The position numbers were made by a program, and so were the translations under genes. A stretch of 64,000 bases of DNA, taken from contig BMTG01000001.1 in the NCBI GenBank assembly GCA_014649555.1, positions 682,001 through 746,000 of the forward strand, written 5' to 3'. Of this stretch, positions 6,610-14,389 are shown piece by piece; position 1 is the stretch's first letter; every line of letters begins with the position of its first letter. Source of the DNA: Streptomyces globisporus. Lineage in GTDB: Bacteria; Actinomycetota; Actinomycetes; Streptomycetales; Streptomycetaceae. The notes under the pieces are model-generated. The model was given only the letters and a program-made list of their open reading frames with translations, made no database searches and was not told the origin of the DNA.

Positions 6610-8649
6610 GTGAGCGGTGACGGGGGCGCAGGCCGGGGCCGGACCCGGGGAGACCGGAGCGCGGGGCACATACCGCTGGGACGCCACGGCATCGCCGGTT
6701 CCGGTGTCCCGTACCCACCCCAACAGGGCAGCCGGTTCTTCGCGTTGACCCGGAGCTGGGTGATCGGCAGCCTGGTCTACCTCGCCCTGGGGTTCGCCAC
6801 GAGCCGGGTCCTGGTCGATCTGCTGGCCACCAAGGAGCGGCTGGAGTCGTTCGGCTGGCGGCTGGCCCTGCTCCACCTGCCCGCCCTCGTCGTGACGCTG
6901 CTGACGGTGCTGGCGGCGACCCGCATCCTTCCCGAGGAGCACCGCGAGTCCTCCCGCACGGTGTATCTGCTCGCGGCCCTGCCCGTACCGCTGGCAGGGC
7001 TGCTGTACGGCTTCGCCGTCGCGGGGGACGTCGTCGGCATCGAGGGCGTCCTCATGCCGGCCGTGTCACTGGCGGCGGGCGCGGCGTCGGGGGTGGCCGT
7101 CGACCGGCTGCTGGAGGAGCGCGCCACCCGGACCCCGGAGCCGCCCCGGTACGCGTACAACTGGCGGGACAGCGGCGCGACGGCGATGGAGTACCTGGGT
7201 GTCGTCGTCCTCGTCACCATGCTGATCGGCGCGATGGCGATGGCCGGGGTCGGCGGCAAGATCGGGGAGCGGCTGCGGTGTGCGATCAGCTCGCTGGCCG
7301 GTGGCGGCGGCTCCTGTGCGTCCGGCGGCCAGGACCCCGAGGCCAAGCCGAAGACGGACGCGGACTACGAACCGAAGATGTGCCAGGTCTCCAGCATCTC
7401 GGACACGGCGGGCGGGAAGGTCAAGATCGGCTGGTTCGAGTGGGGCGAGGAGTACGGCTTCCAGCAGAAGGTCTCCCAGGCGAGCACCGATGTGAACGGC
7501 GACGGCACGGTCGACGGGAAGGACAAAGTCGTCTCGATGACGTTCACCGACGCCGCGTCCGCCGGGGCCACCGCCAGCACTCCGGGCGTCAAGCTCGGCA
7601 GCCTGGGCAAGGCGGATGTCGACATCGGCGGGGGCATCAAGATCACCAACGGTGACACCTGGATCTTCGCGAGCGAGGAGGAGGCTCAGCAGATGCGGGA
7701 CGACATCGAGGAGATGAAGATGTGGGAGACCTCCACCAAGCACAGCGGCGGCTACGGCGGCGGCTGGTACTCCGCGATGAAATGGGCGGAGAAGAAGGAG
7801 GACATCGAGAAGAAGATCGGCGACAAGAAGATCTCCTACTCGACCGTCGGCCTCAACGCCTACGCGGACGGCGGACTCTCCGTCAAGGGCGGCGACGAGG
7901 ACGAGCTGGGCGCGAAACTCGGCGGGAAGGCGACGTTCTCGCCCGAGGTGACGATCACCAAGGACGACGTGAACGGCAACGAGTCGTCCACGTACACCGC
8001 CAAGCTCGAACTGGAGGGCAAGGCCGGCGGGAATGTGGGCCCGGTCAAGGGCACGGTGGGCGGCAAGCAGAACCGTACCGGCGCCATCACCGTCACCCGC
8101 GACCAGAAGACCGGGAAGATCGTCCGGATCGACATGACACAGACCGTGGAGAGCGGCTCGACGTCCGGCAAGGTCGAGGTCGGGGGCGACAACGGCGAGA
8201 GCGGCCAGGACAAGCGGGGCGGCAAGGGCAGCGCGTCGGACTCCTCGGGCGAGACGGGCATCGACGTCGTGACGAACTCGATCGTCTTCGGCAAGGACAC
8301 GGACGCGGCGACCGAGGCCGAGCGGGGCATCGCGGAACAGTGGCTGGACGGCTCCGGCAACAACACGGCCCCCTTCGCGTACCTCTTCGGCGACCACGGC
8401 ATGGAGAACCGCCCGGACGGCAACGACCCCTTCCAGCAGCTGATGTTCGAGGACGGGCTGTCCAGCACCATGCGGTACACGGGCGAGAGCGACGCCCAGG
8501 AGTTCGGCTTCGAGATCTCCCTCGGGATGAGCCTCGGGTTCTCCCTCTCCACGGAGGAGAAGAAGGAGACACTGACGGACGCGCAGTTCCTCGGGGCCCC
8601 GCGGGGCGACGCGCGCACGTATCTTCCGTACAGCTACTGCGCGAACTGA
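6610..8649 (+). CDS. Polytopic membrane protein with internal Flp-type prepilin motif and large exported domain
   Basis: 679 residues from GTG 6610 (AGGAG 11-15 bases upstream). Residues about 1-40 are polar. Four hydrophobic segments follow up to about 170 (FFALTRSWVIG, LALLHLPALVV, LLAALPVPLAG, LMPAVSLAAG). Then comes DSG189|ATAMEYLG, a perfect class III prepilin site G|XXXXEY with a hydrophobic helix (VVVLVTMLIGAMAMAG) closely resembling the Flp pilin. The remaining 480 residues are Gly/Lys/Asp-rich, predicted outside, with a dockerin-like calcium loop at D294-D305, a repetitive Lys/Glu region and a C-terminal YLPYSYCAN. Cutting after G189 would release a 490-residue pilin-like product and leave a four-helix remnant. 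I know of no family with this layout. It is followed 8 bases later by a lipoprotein gene, probably in one operon. Confidence 0.78.
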   Translation: MSGDGGAGRGRTRGDRSAGHIPLGRHGIAGSGVPYPPQQGSRFFALTRSWVIGSLVYLALGFATSRVLVDLLATKERLESFGWRLALLHLPALVVTLLTVLAATRILPEEHRESSRTVYLLAALPVPLAGLLYGFAVAGDVVGIEGVLMPAVSLAAGAASGVAVDRLLEERATRTPEPPRYAYNWRDSGATAMEYLGVVVLVTMLIGAMAMAGVGGKIGERLRCAISSLAGGGGSCASGGQDPEAKPKTDADYEPKMCQVSSISDTAGGKVKIGWFEWGEEYGFQQKVSQASTDVNGDGTVDGKDKVVSMTFTDAASAGATASTPGVKLGSLGKADVDIGGGIKITNGDTWIFASEEEAQQMRDDIEEMKMWETSTKHSGGYGGGWYSAMKWAEKKEDIEKKIGDKKISYSTVGLNAYADGGLSVKGGDEDELGAKLGGKATFSPEVTITKDDVNGNESSTYTAKLELEGKAGGNVGPVKGTVGGKQNRTGAITVTRDQKTGKIVRIDMTQTVESGSTSGKVEVGGDNGESGQDKRGGKGSASDSSGETGIDVVTNSIVFGKDTDAATEAERGIAEQWLDGSGNNTAPFAYLFGDHGMENRPDGNDPFQQLMFEDGLSSTMRYTGESDAQEFGFEISLGMSLGFSLSTEEKKETLTDAQFLGAPRGDARTYLPYSYCAN

Positions 8650-8656
8650 ACGGGCG

Positions 8657-9307
8657 GTGACGGAGTCGATGAGTACGACGACGAGTACGACGACGAGTGC
8701 CAGGGCGCGGAACGTGCGGAAAGCCCTGCGGCGGATGACGGCTGTCACCGCGGCCGTCGCGGGGGCGGCCGTGCTGCTGACCGGATGCGGCGGCGACGCG
8801 GACAAGGCGTCCGTGCCCGAGGGCTGGGGCACGTTGGAGACCGGCAGCCTGAGCGTCGGCTACCCGGAGAGCGAGGGGTACGCGGAGCAGCCGGCGGGCG
8901 AGCGGGCCAAGGCCAACGCGGCCGTCGCGCTGAAGGAGGAGGACGGCATCCGGACCGGCATGGTCTCGGTCCAGCTGGACTTCGCCACGGGCGTGCACGA
9001 CGCGGCCGGGGCGGCGGCAGCGGCGGGTGCCGGCATCGGCCTCAACTCCACCCGCAAGGCGACGGACGACGTACGCCTCGCGGGCCCGGACGACGCCGGC
9101 GAGGCCCGCGAAGCACGCCGGATCGACTACGACTTCACGGCGGACGGCCAGGAGGACACCCCGAACAGGGGGACACCGATGACCGGGGTCCTGGTCGCGG
9201 GGGTGGACTCGAAGGGCGTTCCGTTCGTGGTGCGCCTGAACGCGGTGAAGGACGCGGTGGACGCGGAGGACCTGGACGCGTTCGTGGGGTCGATCACGGT
9301 GAAGTAG
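8657..9307 (+). CDS. Putative lipoprotein downstream of prepilin-like gene
   Basis: 216 residues if GTG 8657 is used; ATG 8669 is an alternative and neither has an ideal ribosome binding site. A Ser/Thr-rich, Arg-containing N-terminus leads to a hydrophobic stretch ending in lipobox LLTGC (Cys44), so the protein should be lipid-anchored on the outside of the membrane. The mature part (GSLSVGYPESEGYAEQ, GMVSVQLDFATGV, ARRIDYDFTADGQ, GVPFVVRLNAVKD) resembles LpqN/PsbP-like small actinobacterial lipoproteins, with a C-terminal VGSITVK. The 7-base gap after the prepilin-like gene suggests cotranscription and a joint envelope role. Confidence 0.8.
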   Translation: MTESMSTTTSTTTSARARNVRKALRRMTAVTAAVAGAAVLLTGCGGDADKASVPEGWGTLETGSLSVGYPESEGYAEQPAGERAKANAAVALKEEDGIRTGMVSVQLDFATGVHDAAGAAAAAGAGIGLNSTRKATDDVRLAGPDDAGEAREARRIDYDFTADGQEDTPNRGTPMTGVLVAGVDSKGVPFVVRLNAVKDAVDAEDLDAFVGSITVK

Positions 9308-9394
9308 GGCGTGGAAGGGCATGGAGAGGGGCGGTTGGAACGTTGTTCCCCGTGCCGGCCACCTTCTGGGCCACTTTCTAGAGGAGACCTCGCC

Positions 9395-10090
9395 ATGGCA
9401 GAGCTGATGATCGACGCCGTCGTGTTCGATGTGCTGGGGACGCTGGTCGACGAACCGGCCGGACTGCGCGCTGGCATCAGCGCGTTCGCCCGGGTCTCGG
9501 CCCTGGAGGCCCCCGGGACCGAACGGCTTCTGCTGCTGTGGCAGCGGCACATCGAGCGCGAGCAACGCCGCATCGTCGACGGCGACCGGCCCTACCTCCC
9601 GAGCGACGCCCTGGACCGGGAGGCGGCCGAGATCGTTGCGCGGACGGCCGGAGCGGAGGATCCGGCGGCGGTGGCGTCGTTGGCCCGGGCGGCCCGCCGC
9701 CTCCCGCCGTGGCCCGACACCGTGGGGGGACTCGCCCGCCTCGCCGGGCACTTCCCGCTGATCGGCCTGTCCAACGCGAGCCGGACGGCGCTGCTGGAGC
9801 TGAACGCCCACGCCGGGCTGCGCTGGCACCAGGCCCTCTCCGCCGAGGACACCCGTACCTACAAGCCGGATCCGGCGGTCTACCGGCTGGCCGTCACCGT
9901 CGCCGGGCTGCCGCCGGAACGCCTGCTGATGGTCGCCGCCCACGCCTGGGACCTGCGCGGCGCGCAGGCGCTGGGTCTGCGCACGGCGTATGTGGCCCGC
10001 CCGGTCGGCGACCCGCCCACGTCCTCGGACCGCTTCGACCTGTACGCCGAGGATCTGGCGGATCTGGCGGATCAGCTCGGGGTGTCCTGA
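9395..10090 (+). CDS. HAD superfamily hydrolase, haloacid dehalogenase type II-like
   Basis: 231 residues from the ATG at 9395, which has GAGGAG 8-13 bases upstream. HAD motifs are in order: FDVLGTLVD (nucleophile Asp12, lacking the second Asp of phosphatases as in type II dehalogenases), GLSNAS, the Lys motif TYKPDPAVYRLAV and the acidic HAWDLRGAQALGLRTAYV. The pattern matches L-2-haloacid dehalogenase-type proteins, which displace halide from short haloacids through an aspartyl ester, but many members in Streptomyces have other or unknown substrates. The gene appears monocistronic. Confidence 0.85.
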   Translation: MAELMIDAVVFDVLGTLVDEPAGLRAGISAFARVSALEAPGTERLLLLWQRHIEREQRRIVDGDRPYLPSDALDREAAEIVARTAGAEDPAAVASLARAARRLPPWPDTVGGLARLAGHFPLIGLSNASRTALLELNAHAGLRWHQALSAEDTRTYKPDPAVYRLAVTVAGLPPERLLMVAAHAWDLRGAQALGLRTAYVARPVGDPPTSSDRFDLYAEDLADLADQLGVS

Positions 10091-10147
10091 AGGCCGCGGG
10101 CCCTGCGGCCCTGCGGCTGCCAGGGATTTTGGGACGCGTTCCGCTTC

Positions 10148-11758
10148 TCAGGTCAGCGGGCACCCGAGCGGGAGGACGCGTTCGGTCAGCCGGCCGGTGA
10201 GATGGGTGCCGGTGACGTCGGCCTCCGCCAGCCAGTCCGCAGCGGTCAGCCGGTCCACGAGGTCCGGCAGGTCGGCGGGGTCGACGGAGCACCAGGAGGA
10301 CAGGGCGTCCAGGCCGATGCCCTCCCCTCCGGGCCCCAGCCGTCCTTCGCCGTCGGAGCCGGTGGCCAGGGCCAGGGCGAGGAGCCGTACGTCGGCCCCG
10401 GTCTTGCCCTTGCGGAGCTTCTTCTCCCCGACGACCCGCTGGGCCCACCCGCTGAGCTTGGGGCGCAGCTTCCTGCCGAACGTGAACGGCCCCGGGTCGT
10501 CCTCGTCGGGTGTGAGGGACGGCACGCTGATGCGGGTGGGGTTCTCCGGGCGGGAGGCGATCAGTTCCTCGGCGGTCCCGGAGATGCCGAGCCAGCCGGA
10601 CTCCACCAACTGCTCCACCAGGTGCTGAGGGTCTTGCAGGGGCAGCCCCTTGATGTCCTGCCCGACGAGGTTGCCGACCCCGGACTGCGCGGTGCGCAGC
10701 GTCACCATCACCACCAGCAGGCGCGCCTCGGCTCCCGGCAGGGGGGCGTTCTCGGCCACGTGTGCCAGGACGGCTCGGGCGTGCTTCCACTGCGCGGGGG
10801 CGGTCAGCAGCCGTACGACAGCGGGCCCTTCGCCGTCCGGGGCCTGGCCGATGCGGTGCAGATGCTGGAGGCGGGCGGTGGCGGCGGCCTGTTCGGCCCG
10901 CTGGGCGTCGAGGCGCAGCCCGGTGTCGGCGGTGGCTTCGGCCCAGGCGTGGAAGGCCTCCGCCTTACGGGCGTGGAGGTCGGCGAGCATCGCGAGGTCG
11001 GGTTCGGTGCGGGCCTGGTAGGCGCGGAAGAGCTCGCCGAGCTCGGTGAGTTCGTCCCGGAGCGCGACGGGCCGCAGGTCGTGGGGGACGAGGCGCTGAG
11101 CGATCCTCCCGCGCGGGGGGCGCTTCCGCGTCGGCCTTGCGGAGCGGGGGGCGGAGCGGGCAGCGGACCGGGGCGCCGACGCCTGCTGGGGGACGGCGGT
11201 GCCGGTGGCGGTGGCGCTGTGCGAGAAGTGCGGGCTGATCGCCGAGAAGGTCGGCGCGTGGACTGAGGGGACTGCGCTGGCTGCGGGGGCTGCGATGTCG
11301 GCCCGGAGCCCGTCGTTCCTCGCCGATGCCTCGGCGGCCGGAGCGGTGGCGACGACCTTCGCGGTGGGGTGGGCGGCTGCGCAGCGCGAGCAGCACTCCA
11401 TGACCTGCCACCAGCGCCCTTCCCGGTCCGTGATGACGGCCAGGACGACCGCTCCCCCGCACCGCCAGGGCACGGGGCGCTCACGCGGCCCGGCGGGGCG
11501 GATGTGCGTATGGCACTCCTCGGCCCGACAGGCGCAGTGCACCGAGGGGCGGGGGGCCGGCCCGGCGCGCAGGTGGGCCTTGAGGTGCGCGATCGCCGCC
11601 GTACGGCCGGCGGCGGCGGAGGGCAGCACCTGCGCGGCGCAGGCCGGGCGGCTGCACGAGACGCGTACGTCCGCACGGCCACGGCCGACCGGGTCCAGCC
11701 GCACCGTCCACCGGCGTCCCGTCACGCGTTCGTTCGTCGCGTGGGCCTCCACACCCAT
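10148..11758 (-). CDS. Hypothetical protein with Cys/His-rich N-terminal region, 536 residues
   Basis: Not recognised. The start at 11758 is supported by GAGGAAGG 8 bases upstream. Residues about 30-135 hold many Cys and His (CSRPACAAQ, HCACRAEECHTH, WRCGG, ECCSRCAAAH), suggesting one or more zinc-binding modules. A low-complexity Ala/Pro/Ser/Arg stretch follows. The C-terminal half is helical (DELTELGELFRAYQARTEPDLAMLADLHARKAEAFHAWAEA) and ends in modules resembling winged helices (LVEQLVESGWLGISGTAEEL, LVDRLTAADWLAEADVTG). This suggests a DNA- or RNA-associated regulator, but no function is assigned. A strong hairpin at 11969-12003 separates it from the pilus locus upstream. Confidence 0.7.
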   Translation of the reverse strand: MGVEAHATNERVTGRRWTVRLDPVGRGRADVRVSCSRPACAAQVLPSAAAGRTAAIAHLKAHLRAGPAPRPSVHCACRAEECHTHIRPAGPRERPVPWRCGGAVVLAVITDREGRWWQVMECCSRCAAAHPTAKVVATAPAAEASARNDGLRADIAAPAASAVPSVHAPTFSAISPHFSHSATATGTAVPQQASAPRSAARSAPRSARPTRKRPPRGRIAQRLVPHDLRPVALRDELTELGELFRAYQARTEPDLAMLADLHARKAEAFHAWAEATADTGLRLDAQRAEQAAATARLQHLHRIGQAPDGEGPAVVRLLTAPAQWKHARAVLAHVAENAPLPGAEARLLVVMVTLRTAQSGVGNLVGQDIKGLPLQDPQHLVEQLVESGWLGISGTAEELIASRPENPTRISVPSLTPDEDDPGPFTFGRKLRPKLSGWAQRVVGEKKLRKGKTGADVRLLALALATGSDGEGRLGPGGEGIGLDALSSWCSVDPADLPDLVDRLTAADWLAEADVTGTHLTGRLTERVLPLGCPLT

Positions 11759-11968
11759 CACACCTTCCTCGACGACTGTTCGTATGCGCACCGCGGCAGC
11801 CACCTGCCTGTGCAGGTGTCAGCGGCGCGCGGCGTGTCACAGTCTGCTACGCCGGGCAGTCCGGATTCCGGCCCACAACACCAACGAGGGTCCGCCGTTC
11901 GGGTGACGGGCTCGGCGGGCATGTGGCCGGATTCCTGCGCCGGCGGTGTGGCCTCGGCAGACGCGCCC

Positions 11969-12003
11969 GCGCCCGCCGTCGTGGGGAGAACGACGGCGGG
12001 CGC
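11969..12003 (-). terminator. Hairpin terminator of the OmpA/Flp gene group
   Basis: Thirteen-base arms GCGCCCGCCGTCG and CGACGGCGGGCGC with a 9-base loop lie 38 bases past the end of the OmpA-family gene. There is no long U tract, as is usual for Streptomyces. Confidence 0.75.
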
Positions 12004-12040
12004 GCGTTTCGAGGTGCGGGGGCCCGGGGGTGCGGAGAGG

Positions 12041-12682
12041 TCAGGACCCCTCTCCGCGCGGGAAGGAGACCTCCACGCGGCGGTTCTTCTTCCGGCCCTC
12101 TTCGTTGCTGTTGCTGGCGATCGGGTACTGCTCGCCGTAGCCCCGGATCTCGTACGTGACGGTGGGGCCGAGCTCCTTCGACAGGACCCCGTGCACGGCG
12201 TCGGCCCGCTGCTTGGACAGGACGTCGCCGTGGGCCGAGGAGCCGAGGTTGTCGGTGAAGCCGAAGACGCGGACCTTGGTCGCGTTCTGCTTCTTGATCT
12301 CCTCGGCGATGGCGGCGATACGGGCATTGGCCGCCGAGCTGAGCTTCGCGCTGTCCTTGCCGAAGAGGACTTCCGCCTGGAGCGCGAACTTGATGTCGGC
12401 GTTGCTGTCCTCGCGGCGTTCCTCGCCGCCGAGGTCCTCGACCACCTGGACGATGTCGAGGACCTTGGACGGACCGAGGGTGCCCCCGTCGGGCATCTTC
12501 AAGTCCGGGTCGTTGGGGTCCACCTGAACCGGTGGCACCGACTGCGCTTCGGTTCCCGGGGGGACGCTCGGGCCGTCGTCGGCCAGGGCGGGCGTCGCCC
12601 CGAACAGCGTGAAGCTCGCGACGACCAGGAATGAGGCGGCCGACAGCCCTACTGGCTTCATCCGGGTGCGTGTGTGTGTCAT
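12041..12682 (-). CDS. Secreted OmpA-family (peptidoglycan-binding) protein of the Tad locus
   Basis: 213 residues from ATG 12682. A signal peptide (KPVGLSAASFLVVASFTLFG..ALA, about 1-35) is followed by an acidic linker and a C-terminal OmpA domain from about 95: ALQAEVLFGKDSAKLSSAAN, VFGFTDNLGS, LSKQRADAVHGVL and NRRVEVSF. These residues in OmpA/MotB proteins contact the diaminopimelate of peptidoglycan, so the product should bind the wall outside the membrane. No beta-barrel precedes it, as expected in a Gram-positive. It is the last gene of the flp-tadG-lipoprotein group, 8 bases after the lipoprotein stop. It may anchor the pilus machinery to the cell wall. Confidence 0.88.
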   Translation of the reverse strand: MTHTRTRMKPVGLSAASFLVVASFTLFGATPALADDGPSVPPGTEAQSVPPVQVDPNDPDLKMPDGGTLGPSKVLDIVQVVEDLGGEERREDSNADIKFALQAEVLFGKDSAKLSSAANARIAAIAEEIKKQNATKVRVFGFTDNLGSSAHGDVLSKQRADAVHGVLSKELGPTVTYEIRGYGEQYPIASNSNEEGRKKNRRVEVSFPRGEGS

Positions 12683-12690
12683 CTCTGCCG

Positions 12691-13311
12691 TCACCCGGAA
12701 ATCTTCACCGACGTGGTCGCGAACGTCGGCAGCGTGAAGTCGACCTCCGTCGTCGTCTCCGGCGGTGCCGGAAACTGCATGAACACGGATGTAGTCTTCC
12801 CGGCCAGCAAAGGCGGAATACCGGTCGTGCACAGGCAACGATTCTCGGTGTCACGCAGGATGTAGTAGCGCTTCTTGCCGACCTTGTCGACAAGAGTCGC
12901 ACCGGCCACCGAGTTGGGGTTCTTCGCCAGCAGAGCCGTCTCCGTGCCTGCCCACGCGGTCGTGTTCTTCGACTGCGTGCCCTCATTCTTGATCGACGCC
13001 TGCAGCGTGATGAATCCACCGGAGTCACGCTTGGCCTGGTGAATGGTCATCACAAGACCGTCGCCCCGGATTTCCGCAAGCTTGGCATTCGGGTCCACGT
13101 TCTCGCCGGCAGCGGTGTCCGGCTGCTGTTCGCCCTTCTCCTCCGTGGGCGGAGTAGCAGGCTCGGAGGGCTTCGCCGAGTTCTCACTGCCCTGCTTGGC
13201 CTCGTCGCTGCCGCCGTCGTCACCGCAGCCGGTGAGCGCCAGGCTGAAGGCAGCTGCCAAGGAGACAACCGCCAGCGCCCTTCTGCCCGTCGTGGTGTGC
13301 CGAATGCTCAT
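12691..13311 (-). CDS. Lipoprotein of the Flp pilus gene group
   Basis: 206 residues. A basic N-terminus, hydrophobic core and lipobox LALTGC (Cys29) mark a lipoprotein. A Glu/Lys/Pro/Thr-rich linker (about 32-68) leads to a beta-rich domain (LVMTIHQAKRDSGGFITLQASIKNEG, TSVFMQFPAPPETTTEVDFTLPTF) that looks like the DUF4352-type immunoglobulin-like fold of cell-surface lipoproteins. Two Cys in ENRCLCTTGIPPLL may form a disulfide. It lies 29 bases after the TadG-like gene and 8 bases before the OmpA-like gene, in one operon with flp. Confidence 0.82.
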   Translation of the reverse strand: MSIRHTTTGRRALAVVSLAAAFSLALTGCGDDGGSDEAKQGSENSAKPSEPATPPTEEKGEQQPDTAAGENVDPNAKLAEIRGDGLVMTIHQAKRDSGGFITLQASIKNEGTQSKNTTAWAGTETALLAKNPNSVAGATLVDKVGKKRYYILRDTENRCLCTTGIPPLLAGKTTSVFMQFPAPPETTTEVDFTLPTFATTSVKISG

Positions 13312-13340
13312 GATCCGTTTCCTCTACTCATCGTTCGCTG

Positions 13341-13949
13341 TCACTGGTCGACCAACCGCACATCGAAGAGGGTCCTGCTCACCGTCTCCCACGGTGGAGG
13401 GCTGCCCGGTGCGATCTCAAGAACCTTGCCGTTCCGGCACGTGAAGATGAAAAGGTCCATGATTCCGTCGCTGTTGGCGTCCACAGCCTTCGGGCGGGGG
13501 CACCGGAACTCGATGAGCGCGGTGGCCTTGGCCTTGGCCTTCTTGTTCTCCGAGCCGGGCAGTACCGAGGAGTCGACCGCCTTCAGGCCCTGGACCTTGA
13601 CCGTGATCCGGTCGCGCAGATATCCAGGAGTCGGATAGCACGAGGTCTTTCGGGCGTCGTTGGCCGCCGCCAGACGGTCCGCCTCGAAACAGCCATCAGC
13701 GAAAGGTGCGTTGAGGAACAGATCCAACGCGTTGGTGGGGAGCGAGGCGTAGAAGCCCGTCCCGAAGTCGTCGCGTGCCTGCTGGGCGGCGGCCAGAGCA
13801 GCGGCGTCGGCCGCGCCCTGGGAACCGTTGCGCAGAGCCGACGCCTTGCCGACAGCGAAGAAGGCCAACGCAAGGAAGAGCAGGCCCGCCACCATCATGA
13901 TGTAGATGGGGAAGGCCTGCCCTCCGTCGTTGCGAGAACGACCGATCAT
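13341..13949 (-). CDS. TadG-like pilus assembly protein
   Basis: 202 residues; ATG 13949 shares its A with the TGA of flp, so translation is coupled. The N-terminus RNDGGQAFPIYIMMVAGLLFLALAFFAVGKAS and GSQGAADAAALAAAQQ is the TadG/TadE-like helix followed by the usual Ala-rich segment. The Glu+5 of the processing site is missing (GQAFPI), so cleavage is doubtful. The exported part has several Cys (FADGCFEAD, KTSCYPTPG, EFRCPRPK, FTCRNGK) that may pair. A calcium-loop-like DANSDGIMDLF lies near residues 155-165. TadG proteins are minor pilins thought to sit at the pilus base or anchor it. Confidence 0.85.
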   Translation of the reverse strand: MIGRSRNDGGQAFPIYIMMVAGLLFLALAFFAVGKASALRNGSQGAADAAALAAAQQARDDFGTGFYASLPTNALDLFLNAPFADGCFEADRLAAANDARKTSCYPTPGYLRDRITVKVQGLKAVDSSVLPGSENKKAKAKATALIEFRCPRPKAVDANSDGIMDLFIFTCRNGKVLEIAPGSPPPWETVSRTLFDVRLVDQ

Positions 13950-14179
13950 CACTGAGCCGTGATGGAATCCACCAGACCGCTGATGCGCTCCGAGATCGCG
14001 CCACCGATTCCCGTGGCCACGATCGCCCCGATGATCGCCACGACCACCAGAATGATCCCCAGGTACTCGAACGCCGTCTGCCCCCGGTCCTTCGCCGCGT
14101 AGCGCTTCTGGATGGCGCTGACGGCGGTGTTGGCCCAGCCGTTGACGCGGACGGCGGTCTTCACGGTGATGTCCGACAT
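13949..14179 (-). CDS. flp: Flp family type IVb pilin
   Basis: 76 residues from ATG 14179, with GGAGGGG 8-14 bases upstream. A 33-residue leader ends DRG33|QTAFEYLG, matching the Flp consensus G|XXXXEY, and is followed by IILVVVAIIGAIVATGIGG and a short tail to give a 43-residue mature pilin. This is the predicted major subunit of the Tad pilus, cut by a prepilin peptidase such as the one at 2971-3798 and polymerised by the TadA/B/C machine coded at 16.9-20.1 kb. It is the first gene of a separate operon with tadG-like, lipoprotein and OmpA-like genes. Confidence 0.92.
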   Translation of the reverse strand: MSDITVKTAVRVNGWANTAVSAIQKRYAAKDRGQTAFEYLGIILVVVAIIGAIVATGIGGAISERISGLVDSITAQ

Positions 14180-14288
14180 GGTGTTCCCCTCCGGGTTCGG
14201 CCGACCGGTTGCCGGCCGACTCGCACGTTTCTGCGGTGCCGCCCCCGTTACCGGCTTCCTCCTGGCCGGTGCCGCTGGCGACAGGAGA

Positions 14289-14365
14289 AACATAGAGGGG
14301 AATCGGCACTCCCACAGAGGGCCCGTGGGCCCATTCCCGGGCCCAAAGGGTCTTCTGGGTCCACC
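14289..14365 (-). promoter_or_regulatory. flp promoter region with GGGCCC/TTTGGG boxes
   Basis: On the minus strand GGTGGACCCAG (14365-14355), CTTTGGGCCCG (14348-14338) and ATGGGCCCAC (14334-14325) are followed by a -10-like TATGTT (14294-14289). The hexamer at the -35 position is TGTGGG, far from consensus. The arrangement of boxes just upstream of a -35-less promoter matches that at 6431-6566. An activator-binding role is inferred. Confidence 0.5.
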
Positions 14366-14389
14366 CGTTGCGGAATCGCTCGGTCATGG

